From: Bombus terrestris | Lineage: Eukaryota > Arthropoda > Insecta > Hymenoptera > Apidae | Direction of reading: 5' to 3' | DNA length: 64,000 bases | Assembly (NCBI RefSeq): GCF_910591885.1 | Contig: NW_025963549.1 | Coordinates: 2,852,001 to 2,916,000 of the forward strand | Part shown: positions 1 through 11,637 of the stretch, in pieces | How the letters are laid out: the number at the start of each line of letters is the position of its first letter | Numbering within the stretch: position 1 is the stretch's first letter | Program-made: the position numbers and the translations under genes | Notes under the pieces: generated by a model | Seen by the model: the letters and a program-made list of their open reading frames with translations, nothing else | Databases searched by the model: none | What the model was told of the DNA's origin: nothing

Positions 1-735
1 CATCAATTCACCGTCATATCTGCATTAGAAACAGAGATACATTGATTTGAATATTTAAGCCTGAATATGCAAATGTGCAACTACACAGAATTTGGTCGGA
101 TCCAGAGTTAACATGGCACAAACTGGCTGATTTGGCAGCATATGTGGAGTATTCTGCGCATCGAATAGGCGACATAGAAACCAAGATACGTTCATTTGAA
201 TATGTAATATTTGAACATTTCGCCTGAAAATGCATAATTGCAAATACGCTGAGTTTGTCTGCGCCCACACGTTACATAACTCAAACCAGATAATATGCAA
301 TGTGTTTGGCAGCAAAAGTGGCGTATATCGCGCATCGAATCGTCGGCATATCTGCAATGCAAACGGCGATACGGTGATTTGAATAATTAATCATGAATAT
401 GTAAAGCAGCAATTTCGCTTGGTTTGACAGAGACCGGAGTTGACATGGTACAAACCAGCAGATGTGCTGTGCACATGACATCGGATGTGTAATGTAACGG
501 GCATGGCTTTGTCGCCATATGTGCAATAGAAACGGAGATACATTCATTTGAATATGTTAACCTTAATTTGTAAAACTGCAATTACGCTTGATATGTCGAG
601 GACCAGAGATGATATAATAGCACGAGCCAGCTGAAGTGCGCTGTATTTGGCAGCCAATGAGGAGTATATCTCGCATCTAATTTACGGCAAATCTCCAATC
701 GCAGCGGTGATACGTTTTATTTAATATTCAATAAT
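1..735 (-). repeat. 168-bp satellite block, minus orientation
   Basis: About four degenerate units of a roughly 168-bp tandem repeat, reverse-oriented relative to the main block at 5771-9240. Recurring words are TTTGAATATTTAAGC, TATGCAAA and a segment on this strand matching the complement of TTTGCTGCCAAATACAGC. Short open frames here (60-100 codons) recur only because the repeat recurs and are not genes. The block ends near 735, where the 3' flank of the F-box module starts. It is the inverted counterpart of 4893-5427 and nearly repeats 60057-60616. Confidence 0.85.
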
Positions 736-899
736 GGGCCTGTTACGATACCGATAGTATTATCGTGACTGAAACACATTGCCGTTTCAGTAAATCCATT
801 TTATTTCAAGCTTCACTCTACAGTTCTGAATCCGGACCAGACCGTTTCAAGTTCTCGCAAGAGCAAGCAGTCAAATTAAGGTACTTACACGAGTTAGAG

Positions 900-1332
900 T
901 CAAATACATTTTATTGGTCCAACATCGATGGGGCGATCTCGCATCGAAATTTTCGGAGGACCGCGTAACCTTCCAACGACGACCGGCGTACGAGCAGCGG
1001 ATAAGCTTATTTCGTGCCTTAGGCTGCCCTCACCACGTCCTCTACTTCTTGATTCTTGATTGGTAGCTTTAGCGGCTGCAGGTCCGAGAAATTGCATCTT
1101 GACCCGCTTTCTCGTATGTCTCATGTGACGTCTCGCTTTCCGCCATGGACACTTGTCGGATCTACATACGTTGAACGATTTGCGCGATACAAGCGCGGCG
1201 CTCTGCAGGGACGAGGGATCCAATTTTCGAAGTATCAAGTGCAAAACCTCCAGTGGTAGTTCGGAAATGACATCTACCTTACTTGGCACGAACAAACCAA
1301 CGTCGCGTAGCAGAGATCTAAAGAAACTCCAT
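900..1332 (-). pseudogene. F-box protein gene, copy A (frameshifted)
   Basis: First of five copies of a short F-box gene. The conserved F-box core (ISELPLEV, then LRKLDPSSLQSAALVSRK) is readable, followed by a basic tail (RRHMRHTRKR) and a Gly/Pro/Arg-rich end. F-box domains bind SKP1 in SCF ubiquitin ligases; no substrate-binding repeat such as LRR or WD40 follows, so the role is unknown. Compared with copies C and D, one extra C after ATGGAGTTT gives an early TAG, so the frame is only open from an internal non-ATG codon. The last three residues are also lost through an AGA-to-TGA change. The upstream flank (about 1340-1590) carries the same promoter region as copy B. Confidence 0.7.
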
Positions 1333-1596
1333 GTTGCTTCTATTGTGGCGCAGGCACGACTGACGTTCTGGCTGAGAATGAATTCTTATATATGTGCCGT
1401 TCGTCACGGTGCACTGCGAGTTCCGGCTCCGGTGAGAGTCCTGGACAGTTAGAATCGATCGCATGTGCATGTATCTTCATATAGATCGTGTTCACATTAT
1501 GATTAGTGTTAGATGCGTGAAACGAATCTTCATTTGGATTAGACGTTGTTGTTATGCAATAGAGCAGATATTCACTAGTGCGAATTTGATTTGAGG

Positions 1597-2094
1597 TGTA
1601 TGGTAGCGATTTAGGTTTAAAAGCACAAGAGTATATTTAACTATGTAGTTTATTAAAATATACCCTACGTGTACACTAGTCGTATAATACACTTGTTGTC
1701 TTGATTCGTGATTACGAATAGATGGGCGCAAAGAAGTATCGACTTAGCTGCTACTGCTCGTGTCACTCGATAAAAAAGAATGCCTCACTACCCTGCTCGC
1801 TATATTCATATGCGTTGGAGTTGACAAAAGGCGTTGGGATTTGAATTTTGAAGATATTCTTGAAAAATCGCAACTGACGCTGAACTCTCGACCTTGTTTA
1901 TAAATGTTGAATTTTCGGGTAGTTGACTCGAGGGCATATGATCACGACAAAATCTACGGATTTTGATTAACCTTCGGTAACCGCCTAAGGTTGTCGGATC
2001 TATAATAAACTCATCTTTCAGTAAACACGATTTTTTGTGTAGCGGGTTCACTAGACCGAAACCGTTATGAATTTTACCTACGAGTGCCGCTACA
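1597..2094 (-). repeat. LTR of gypsy family Y, 3' LTR of the adjacent pol
   Basis: A 498-bp segment that on the minus strand begins TGTAGCGG and ends CCATACA, just downstream of the pol stop and a purine-rich GGCAGGCGGG stretch. An AATAAA signal lies towards its end. An equal-length copy is at 62487-62984, and a 5'-truncated inverted copy at 3681-4038. The 81-codon frame inside it is chance. The exact end is inferred from TG...CA and from agreement between copies; no target duplication was found. Confidence 0.6.
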
Positions 2095-2171
2095 GTACCC
2101 GCCTGCCAGTGTTAACGTTACTTCTTTTTATGTTTGTTTACGTATGTTAGCGCGGTGCCCTTGCTAACCGC

Positions 2172-3685
2172 CTAATTCAAACCCGTTTGAAAGCGGTGAG
2201 GAGAACGAACTCTCCTGCCCGAACGCGTGGTATAATTGGTTCTTGCGTCTCCGTCGCTTTGTTGCGCTTGCTCGCTGCTTTGCGGTCGGAAGATTTTCCC
2301 AGGTAAAAATACGTCGTCGGTTTCTGCGCTCCTTTGAAGATGCTCTATATCTTCCGACACGATGAAGGCGGGTTTTAGACGATCTACGGAGACTTTCACC
2401 ATTTTGTCCTTCATCCGTATTGTAATGGTTTTCATCCCACGCTGTGTAACCTGATAAGGGCCATCGTATGGTGGTTGCAGTGGACCTCCGATTGCATCGT
2501 GACGTACGAAAACGCACGGCGATGTTTCTAAATCGCGGAACATGAACGTTTTCTTTTCGCCGTGTCGTGAAGTCGGCAGAGGTCTAATATCGCTCATTCG
2601 CTCTCGCAGAGAGTTTGCGAATTCCGCGTTGGCCGGTTGTTTTGCTGGTACAAAGAATTTTGCTGGCAATCGTATGTCCGTACCATAAATCATTTCGGCT
2701 GCTGTTGCGCTCAGGTCCTCCTTGATAGCGGTTCTAATGCCTAAAAGAACTATGGGAAGGCTTTCAACCCAGTTGCTTGAATTGTGGCATTTGATTGCGG
2801 CCTTAAGCTGCCTGTGAAAGCGCTCTACCATCCCGTTGGACGCGAGGTGGTAGGCTGTGGTACGCAAATGCTTAATGCCGAGCATCCGGCATAGTTCGGT
2901 GAAAAGACTGGATTCGAATTGGCGTCCTTGATCGGTTGTTATTTTTGCTGGTACGCCAAAACGCGCTATTCATGTGGAAAGAAGAGCCGAGGCAGCGGTC
3001 GTCGCTTCCATATCTGGTATTGGAATCGCTTCGGGCCAACGTGAAGAACGGTCGATACATGTTAGACAATATCGGTAGCCTTGTGAATATTGCATGACGA
3101 TGATGTCTAAATGTATATGCTCGAATCGTCCTGCGAGCTCTCCGAATGTTCTGGTCGGCGTTGATACGTGTCTCGTTATTTTACATTATTGACACGGGAT
3201 GTATTGCCGTGTCCATGTTTGGCAATTTTTGTTTACCGCCGGCCAAACTATACGCGATTTTACGAATTTTTGGGTCGCGCGTATCCCTAGATGGGAAAGT
3301 CCGTGGAGCGAATTGAATACGTCGCGCCGCAAGGGTTTCGGTACGTACGGTCGTACGATGTCTCCTGATACGTCGCAGTATATTTCCGCGTCGTAATCCG
3401 GAAAACGAATTTTCTTAACCTGCAACGCGGATATATCGGAGTTGATGATGTCGCAGAGCTCCTTGCCTTTTTCTTGCGCGGCGGCGAGAGTTTTGTGATC
3501 CACGGATTTTCCTATGGCTTCGATGCGAGATAGGGCGTCGGCTGCATTGTTATTCAGCCTTTTTATATGCCTTATATCGATCGTGAACTGCCCGATCTAA
3601 TCTAGTTGACGGAATTGTCTCGGCGAACACTTGTCGGGTTTTTGACTGAACGCATAGGTGTGGGGTTTGTGATCTGTCGTGATTT
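2172..3685 (-). pseudogene. Ty3/gypsy family Y pol fragment (RNase H end and integrase)
   Basis: Reading on the minus strand from 3685: the end of RNase H (TTDHKPHTYAFSQKPD, later NNAADALSRIE), the integrase HHCC finger (HGLSHLGIRATQKF), the catalytic core (TDQGRQFES, then TTAYHLASNGMVERFHRQLK) and the C-terminal region (LLGIRTAIKED, VFVRHDAIGGPLQPPYDGPY) ending at a TAG at 2172. At least three in-frame stops break it: a TAG within the RNase H/finger linker near 3598, a TAA after the finger near 3190, and a TGA in place of Trp in the core near 2980. The 5' half of the element (gag, protease, most of RT) is missing; at 3681 the sequence switches to an inverted LTR piece. This is a dead fragment. 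Confidence 0.85.
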
Positions 3686-4038
3686 TGTCGTGATCATATG
3701 TTCTCGAGTCAACTACCCGAAATGTCAACATTTGTAATCAAGGTCGAGAGTTCAGCGTCCGTTGCGATTTTTCGAGAACACCTTCAAAATTCAAATCCCA
3801 ACGCCTTTTGTCAACTCCAACGCATATGAATATAGCGAGCGGGGTAGTGAGGCATTCTTTTTTATGGAGTGACACGAGCAGTAGCAGCTAAGTCGATACT
3901 TCTTTGCGCCCATCTATTCGTAATCACGAATCAAGACAACAAGTGTATTATACGACTAGTGTACACGTAGGGTATATTTTAATAAACTACATAGTTAAAT
4001 ATACTCTTGTGCTTTTAAACCTAAATCGCTACCATACA
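3681..4038 (+). repeat. Partial LTR of gypsy family Y, inverted
   Basis: Reverse-complement match to about 1597-1953, lacking the first ~140 bp of the LTR. The switch from pol to LTR falls on the short word GTCGTGAT, which occurs twice within 15 bp at 3669-3695, consistent with a microhomology junction. It forms the inner end of the right arm of the window's first palindrome. Confidence 0.7.
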
Positions 4039-4242
4039 CCTCAAATCAAATTCGCACTAGTGAATATCTGCTCTATTGCATAACAGCAACGTCTAATCCA
4101 TATGAAGACTCGTTTCACGCATCTAACACTAATCATAATGTGAACCCGATCCATATGAAGATACATGCACATGCGATCGATTCTGACTGTCCAGGACTCT
4201 CACCGGAGCCGGAACTCGCAGTGCACCGTGACGAACGGCACA

Positions 4243-4277
4243 TATATAAGAATTCATTCTCAGCCAGACCGTCAGTC
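4243..4277 (+). promoter_or_regulatory. TATA box and initiator of F-box copy B
   Basis: TATATAAG at 4243 and TCAGTC at 4272, with the initiator A 31 bp downstream of the first T of the TATA box, which is the usual arthropod RNA polymerase II spacing. The ATG follows 29 bp after the initiator A. The same pair is present upstream of the other F-box copies (for C, TATATAT at 22625 and TCAGTC at 22654). Confidence 0.6.
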
Positions 4278-4302
4278 GTGCACGCGCCACAATAGAAGCA
4301 AC

Positions 4303-4741
4303 ATGGAGTTTCTTTAGATCTCTGCTACGCGTCGTTGGTTTGTTCGTGCCAAGTAAGGTAGATATCATTTCCGAACTACCACTGGAGGTTTTGCACTTGA
4401 TACTTCGAAAATTGGATCCCTCGTCCCTGCAGAGCGCCGCGCTTGTATCGCGCAAATCGTTCAACGTATGTAGATCCGACAAGTGTCCACGGCGGAAAGC
4501 GAGATGTCACATGAGACATACGAGAAAGCGGGTCAAGATGCAATTTCTCGGACCTGCAGCCGCTAAAGCTACCAATCAAGAATCAAGAAGTAGAGGACGT
4601 GGTGAGGGCAGCCTAAGGCACGAAATAAGTTTATCCGCTGCTCGTACGGCGGTCGTCGTTGGAAGGTTACGCGGTCCTCCGAAAATTTCGATGCGAGATC
4701 GCCCCATCGATGTTGGACCAATAAAATGTATTAGACTCTAA
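4303..4741 (+). pseudogene. F-box protein gene, copy B (frameshifted near start)
   Basis: Same gene as copies C and D. The ATG at 4303 is followed after three codons by TAG because of one extra C (TTTCTTTAG against TTTTTTAG in C and D); the rest is open to a TAA at 4741 and encodes the F-box plus basic tail. The only other starts before the F-box are non-ATG codons, so unless these are used the copy is inactive. An AATAAA overlaps the last codons. The identical extra base in copies A, B and E indicates they descend from one frameshifted ancestor. Confidence 0.7.
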
Positions 4742-4892
4742 CTCGTGTAAGTACCTTAATTTGACTGCTTGCTCTTGCGAGAACTTGAAACGGTCTTGTC
4801 CGGATTCAGAACTGTAGAGTGAAGCTTGAAATAAAATGGATTTACTGAGACGGCAATGTGTTTCAGTCACGATAATACTATCTGTATCGTAA

Positions 4893-5427
4893 TAGGCCCA
4901 TTATTGAATATTAACTACAATGTATCACCGCTGCAATTGCAGATTTGTCGTCAATTAGGTGCGAGATATACTCCTCATTGGCTGCCAAATACTGCGGACT
5001 TCAGCTGGCTCGAGCTACTATATCATCTCTGCTCCTCAACATATCAAGCGTAATTGCAGTTTTACAAATTAAGGTTAACATATTCAAATGAATGTATCTC
5101 CGTTTCTATTGCACATATGGCTACAATTCGATGTCCGTACATTTCACATCTGATGTCACATGCAGCACACATCAGCAGGTTTGTACTATGTCAACTCCGG
5201 GCTCTGTCAAATCCAGCGAAATTGCTGTTTTGCATATTCATGCTTAACTATTCAAATCACCGTATAGCCGTTTGCATTGCAAATATGCCGACAGCACGAA
5301 GCGCATTATACTCCATATTCGCTGCCGAATACAGTGCATATTATCTGGTTTGAGTTATGTAACGTGTGGACGCAGCCAACCTCAGCGCATTTGCAGTTTT
5401 GCATATTCAGGCTTAAATATTCAAGTC
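4893..5427 (+). repeat. 168-bp satellite block, plus orientation
   Basis: About three units of the 168-bp satellite, the inverted partner of the block at the start of the window. It ends at 5427, where an unrelated 343-bp sequence interrupts it. Confidence 0.85.
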
Positions 5428-5770
5428 AACATATTGTAGTATCGTGAGGAAAAAGCTTCATTAGAAATCGATCAAAACAATGTCGAATGTCCTTCGGTTG
5501 ATACTTTACATCGGGGAGAAAGCCTATGTGACTAAAGTCACCTTGTACTTGCTGAGCGTTAACAGAATGGGGTTAGAGAGTTGGAAAAACTAACGCTAAT
5601 GGTAGGGGACGATTTAACTTTAAAGATTAGCTGATCGAGAAGCGTTGAGCGGTTGTTCGAGAAATAAGAGTGTGTCGAGAGGTCAGAGTTAATCGAGGAG
5701 TCGAAGAGTAGAGTTGTTAGCGTTGTCGAGTTGTGAGAGGTGTCAGCGTTGCTGAGAGTAGAGTTGTTAG
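5428..5770. other. Unidentified insert within satellite
   Basis: This stretch does not resemble the satellite on either side and has no convincing coding frame. It begins near TGTAGTATCG and ends with two copies of GAGTAGAGTTGTTAGCG (about 5705 and 5756). It could be a solo LTR or another short mobile element, but I cannot define termini or a target duplication. Confidence 0.35.
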
Positions 5771-8700
5771 CGCTTTCCATTTTCAGGATTAAATATTCAA
5801 ATCAAGCTATTTCCGATTCCGTTGCAGATATGTCCACAATTCGAGTTAGCGTCGTACTGCCAAATGTATTACTCATCAGCCGGTTTGCGCTATGTCGATT
5901 CTGACCATTGTTAAATCCACCGCAATTGCAATTTTGGATACTCATGCACGAATAATCAAATCAACGTATCTCCGTTATTGTGGCAAATATGTCGAGAATT
6001 CGATGTGACTTGTACCCCACATTTCTTGCCAAATGCAGCGCACACCAGCCTGTTTCCGTTATGTCCTCTCTGGTTTCAGTCAAAGCCGGCATGATTGTAG
6101 TTTCGCATATTCATGCCTAAATGTTCAAATAAACCTATACGGCGCATATCTGCCAGTTTGCGCAATGTCAATTCTGGACCGTGTCAAATCCAGCGTATTT
6201 GCAGTTTTGCATATTCAGTCTAAAATATTGAAATCCACGTATCTCCGCCTCAAGAGCTCAAATGACGACCATTCGATGCTCATAATACTGCAAATATGCT
6301 GCCACATCAGCCGGTTTGTGCCACGTCAACTCTGGAACCGATCAAATTCTGTGTAATTGCAAATTTGCATATTCAGGCTTAAATATTCAAATGATGGTAT
6401 CTTCGTTCCTATTACAGATATGTCGACAAGACTATGCAAGTTGTATTCCACATTTACTACCAAATACAGCGCGCATCATCCGGGATGCGACTTTTCAACT
6501 GTGAGCGCTGTAAAAGACAATGTAATTGCGGATTTGCATGTTAAGGCTGAATTACTCGTTAGAACATAGCCGCACTGGTATTGGATATATGTCGAAAATG
6601 CTATGCGCGGTAGCTCCACATTTGCTGCCAAATAGAGCGCACATCAGTGGGCTGGCGCTAAGTTAGCTCTGGACCGTGCGAAATCCAGCGAAATTGCAGT
6701 TTTGCATATTCAGGCTTAAATATTCAAATCTACGTATCTCTGTTTCTAATGCAGATATGACGATGAATTTCTGTGTGATATACTCCACATTGGCTCCCAA
6801 ATTTAGCATACATCGGAGGGTTTGTGCTATGTCATCTGTGTATCCTGTGAAATCCAATGTAATTGCAGTTTTGCTTACATAGGCTGAATCCTCCATTAGA
6901 AAACATTGCGCTGTTATTAGCTGTATACATATTATGTATGTCGGAAATACGATACACGCTACACTCCACATTTGCTACCAGATACAGTGAACACAATCCG
7001 GTTTGAGCTGTGTCAACTCTGGACCTTGTACATGCAGCGTAATTGCTGTTTTTCATATTCGGTCTCAGATATTTGAATCAACTTTTCTCCTCTTTTATAG
7101 CACACATGCTGAGAACTCGATGCATCTTATACTCCACAGTTGCTGCCAAATACAGCCCACATCAGCTGCTTTGAGCTATGTCATCTCTGGTCTCCGATAA
7201 ATCCAATGTAGTTTCAGCTTTGCATATTCAGGCTGAAATATTCTAATCAACGTATCTCCGCTTCCGTTGCAGATATGCCGACAACGTAAAGCGTGTTATA
7301 CGCCAAAATTGTTGCCAAGTACTGCACACATCAGCCGCTTTGGGCTATGTCGATTCTGGACCCTGTGAAGTGCAGCGTAATTGTAGTTTTGCATACTCAG
7401 GAATAAACGTTCAGATCAATGTGTCTCCGCCTCCATAGCATATGTGCCGACATCCACTCCATATTTGCTGCCAAATACAGCGCACATTAGTGGGCTGGCG
7501 CTATGTCAGCTCTGGCCCGTGTCAAACCCGCGTAATTGCAGTTTTGCAAATTCGTGCATAAATATTCAAATCAACGTATCTACGATTCTGTTACAGATAT
7601 GCCGACAATTCGACTCAGGTTATACTTCACATTTGCTGCCAATACAGTGCACATCATTCGATTTAAACTATGTCATCTCCGATCACCGACAAATCTAGCG
7701 TAATGGCAGTTGTTCATATAAATTATTATATATTCAAATCCACGCATCTCCGTTACTGTTGGAAATGCGTCGACAATACGATTTGCCTTGTATTCCACAT
7801 TTCTTGCGAATTAAACCAATATCATCTAATCAGCGCTATGTCCACTCTGGTCCTGTCAAACCCAACGCAATTGCAGTTTTGCATTACCAAACCTAAATAA
7901 TCAAATCAACTAATCTCCGTTTCGATTGCAGATATGTGGAAAATTCGATGCGCTATATACTCCGTAGTTGCTACTAAATACAGCTCACATCATGTGGTTT
8001 GCGCTATGTCAAATCCGGACCCCGTGAAATCAAGCGTAAATGCAGTAATGCATGATCAGGGTTCAATATTCAGATCGACGTGACTCAGTTTCTGTTGCAG
8101 ATATGTCGACAAAACGGTGCGCGTTATATTCCACATCGACTGCCATACACTGGGCGCTTCATGTGGTTTAAGCCATGTTAAATACGCAACGAGTCAAATC
8201 CAGCGAATTTGTAGTTTTGCACATTCAAGCCTAATATTCAAGTGAATGTATCTCCGTTTTCATAGTAAGTATGTTCACAATAGGATGCATGTTATACTCC
8301 ACATTTGCTGCCAAATACAGCACACATCAGACAGTTTGCACATTGTCAAGACTGGACTCGGTGAAATCCAGCGTGACTGCAGTTTTGGATATTAATGCTT
8401 ACATATTCGAATCGAGGTATCTCCGGTTGTTTTGCAGAAACGTTGGCCATACGATGCGCCTTATATTCCACATCTGATGCCAAATCAGCCGGTTTGTGCT
8501 ATGCCAACTCTGGACCCTGTAAATTCTAGCATAATTTCAGTTTTTGCTATTAATGCTTAAATATTGCTTTCAAAGTCTCTCCGCTTGTTTTGCACATATG
8601 TCGACAACTCGATACGCCTTATACTCTACATTTGCTACAATTTACATTACTCATCAGCTTGTTTGAGCTATGTCAACTCTGGTCTCTGCCAAAACCTGCC

Positions 8701-9240
8701 AAAATGCAATTTTGCATGTTCAGGAATAAATATTCAGATCAACGTGACTACATTTCGATTGCAGGTATGTAGACAATTCGATGCGCGTTATATTCCACTT
8801 TGACTGCCATACGCAGAGCGCTTCATCTGGTTTAAGCCGTGTTAAATCCGGAACGAGTCAAATCCAGCGTATTTGTAGTTTTGCATATTCAAGCCTAGTT
8901 ATTCAAGTGAAAGTATCTCCGTATCCATTGTGGGTATGTCGACAATAGGATGCTCGTAATACTACACATTTGCTGCCAAATACAGCATACTCCACCCGGT
9001 TTGCTCTATGTCAACTCTGGGCCATGTCAAATACGGCGACATTGCAGGTTTCCATATTCAAAATCAAATGGTCAAATCCCCGTACTTCCTTTGCTGTTGC
9101 AGACATGCCGAGTATTCGATGTGTCCGGTACTCTAGATTTCTTGCCCAATTCAGCGCACACTAGACAATTAGCTCTATGTCCGCACTGATCCCTGTCAAA
9201 TCGAGCGTATCAGGTCTATAAATATGAAACCGGAATTTGC
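5771..9240 (+). repeat. Main 168-bp satellite array, about 20 units
   Basis: Successive occurrences of the word TTTTGCATATTCAGGCT (with substitutions) fall near 6365, 6533, 6700, 6870, 7048, 7218, 7386, then 8215, 8381, 8548, 8713, 8880 and 9049, a spacing of 165-170 bp. Other constant words are ATATTCAAATCAACGTATCTCCG-like, CCACATTTGCTGCCAAATAC and GCTATGTCAACTCTGG. One unit near 6104-6203 is shortened. Units differ a good deal from each other. Length and arrangement resemble nucleosome-sized centromeric or pericentromeric satellites. No gene is present; the 60-100-codon frames are repeat artefacts. Confidence 0.9.
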
Positions 9241-9813
9241 CTATAGATGGTCCTAGCTCATAGTGTAGTTATCACTATACTATGTCATTGATGCCAAAAG
9301 TCGTTGTTGAAATCTCACGAACATTTTCGACTGAGAACAGTACAATGATTCTGGCAATGATTCTTTGGAAGAAATTGCACACTTCATCCTATAGGCATAC
9401 CGTACGATACAAGGGCTGGTCGTCCCTTCTTCCGAAGCAATACCAGCCTCGCCGTGCGCCATATCCGAGGGTTGGCACCCTCCTTCGAACACGATGTAAA
9501 TAGGTGTCGCAGTCTAGGTGCCATGACCCGCATCATCTCCCCTCAGGGCCAGGCCCTACTTCGCGGGAGGCTATCATCCTCGCCTCGTCCATCACCTCCC
9601 CGTGTGCATATACGCCGACGCAGCGTCATACTAGCTTTTGCGATGGCGTGAACGATATTGAAATATGTAACCAAACCTAGTAGCACTGTAAATTACTTTC
9701 CTACAGTACTTCGGCTTATTATATTTTTTAGATAGTTCATAAGTACTTATTCATGAGCACAAACTATAAAAATTTGTTGCGGCATATGAGCCAGAGGGCA
9801 ATTCAAATCCTAT
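9241..9813. other. Unclassified sequence, no gene seen
   Basis: After the satellite there is a GC-rich stretch (about 9415-9650) with no frame that resembles a known protein. It may be a fragment of a mobile element. Nothing else could be identified. Confidence 0.3.
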
Positions 9814-10338
9814 TGTTATGTTGCCTCGGAGTATCAGGATCGTAAGGATACAAGTAAATACACTCGGAGCATAAAAATGTTGCCGCTACTTCGAACAAAG
9901 ACGATTTTGAATCTTCCGACTTCCGCCCTGACCAGTATAAATAAACCGAGGCAACCCAAAGAGTAAAGTATCTTCGAATACCTACGAGTATCAACGAGCG
10001 ATCTGCTGAATGTCGTGACGAGTATTTATGGAATATTTTTACACATTGTATCTACGACTCAGTGCCCATAGGCTGTACCTTACTTTATTATTTTAAGTTA
10101 ATTCGACGACTACGACGACAAACGATAACCTCAAATAAGTCTGACGGTCAAACTTCCCATATACCCTGTCCTCTACATATTTCATTATAAAAGACCTGAG
10201 TCAAATATTGATATTGGCAAGTAATGGTTTGTAGACTAAGGTACTGCAACTTATTCTATTATGGGAGCAGCTGCCACAAGCAGTTATCTAATCATACTAA
10301 ATAAAGACAAATTGTGTCGACTAAATATTTGTTATACA
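9814..10338 (+). repeat. Possible solo LTR
   Basis: Begins TGTTATGTTGCC and ends GTTATACA, with a TATAAATA at about 9936 and AATAAA near 10300, the order expected in a plus-strand LTR of about 525 bp. No matching copy occurs in the window and no clear target duplication is seen, so this rests only on the TG...CA ends and the promoter/poly(A) order. Confidence 0.3.
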
Positions 10339-10345
10339 AATAGTA

Positions 10346-11030
10346 TTGTCTTTTGGTAACGGGTGCTTTCCTCGGATACAATTCCACACAGTAGCCGGGC
10401 CCCCTAGGACTATAGGGGTTGAGATTACACCCAACCATCGCACAAGGCACCCAATACCTTGCTCCCTGGATCAGCTTAGCCTGCAGGAGCTGTCGCTCGT
10501 ATCAGGTCGAACGGGGCACATTCTAAGCCCTCCCGTCTCACCAGTACGGTTTCGGAGCAGGTGGGACGCTGCTCACCCGCCGAAGGCCATTCGGTGGAGT
10601 CTCCACTTTAAATCGGCCCTCTTGCCAGCATCTTGGCCTCCGGGCTGTAACTCGACCGACCGTGGTACCAACCTAGTCGTTGGTGGGACTATCGTATGGA
10701 TGTGCGGCCACGTGACTGTCGGCCAGCGACCTGCTAACCGAGCTCGGCAGTTCCAGATGGGACTCACGTAAGCGGGGGCCTCAAGGTACTTTTGTACCCG
10801 GGAACTTATCCCGGCGGTCCCATCCACGGCATCATTATCGTGCGTTACTGCCCAAGGCCACGTAGAGAGAATGTAATAGTAATTAAACGTCTTACACCCC
10901 CGACGACCTTCCCTGCGGAGTACATAGGGACTCACGTAAGCGGGACGCTTGTCCCGACGGTCCCCCTGGCTTCGGGAAAGTGGGTTTGCCAACCCTCATA
11001 GGCTCACATAAGCGAGCCCTCCCTGCGGGA
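10346..11030. other. GC-rich unclassified dispersed element
   Basis: A sharply bounded GC-rich block between AT-rich flanks. It contains the word GACTCACGTAAGCGGG at about 10758 and again at 10928, with a variant GGCTCACATAAGCGAG near 11002, each followed by a short GC-rich hairpin-like stretch (for example GTACCCGGGAAC). Frames of about 140 codons on both strands show no recognisable domain. It may be the 5' region of an unidentified retrotransposon or a structured non-coding element. Confidence 0.35.
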
Positions 11031-11637
11031 AATATTTGATATACAATTATAAAATATGCTATGTAATCGTATCGTACAGTTTAACGTCATCATTCTTTCC
11101 TATAATCATTCAGTTATTATATGAAATGCCGCATATAATTTGAAAAAGTATATTTCATCTCAAATAGTATTGCAATTAAACCACTCAGAAGACCATCTTA
11201 TTAATTATATTTTCCGGTATTACCTCTGTAGTTGTCGTGTGTGAAGAGGACGAAGGTCATGTGGACTAATAACGGAGTCTTTGTTGTTGTAACCGTCAGA
11301 TGTATTTGAGTTAAGGCTACCTATACTAGTCGTTGGGGGGGGGGGGGTTGAAAGAATTCGTATTTGCCTACCTGACGACAATTGTTGGTTGCGGTGACAT
11401 TGTTTTTACATTAATTGTAGTTCAGCGGTCTAGGTACTTCGAGGCGACAACGACGTAATTTGCTTTGTCCTATGACTCATGTACCGCTACACTTCTATTT
11501 CTATAGAAATATAATGCTAAATACTAAAATATATCACAAGTATTTCATATTTGAAATAACAGTCAAATTAACGGAATTAATCTGTTTGACATCTATGCGG
11601 TTCAAGTCTTGTACGAATATATGTACAGCCTGTAGTT
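11031..11637. other. AT-rich intergenic stretch
   Basis: No gene or repeat family recognised. It contains a run of 13 G at 11335-11347. The end adjoins the 3' end of the CMTR1 pseudogene. Confidence 0.4.

Noticed and set aside
1806..2051. 81-codon minus-strand frame (also at 62696-62941)
   Set aside because: Lies inside the LTR Y, has no known domain, and its duplication is explained by the LTR.
4340..4741. Taking the F-box frame of copies A and B as intact from its first codon
   Set aside because: The frame begins with TTG, not ATG; the true ATG upstream is out of frame because of one extra base.
1..9240. Dozens of 60-100-codon frames in the 168-bp satellite with similar peptides
   Set aside because: They follow the satellite period and lie in various frames and strands; repetition alone explains the likeness.
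10573..10992. 139-141-codon frames in the GC-rich block
   Set aside because: Overlap on opposite strands, no recognisable domain, composition explained by high GC.
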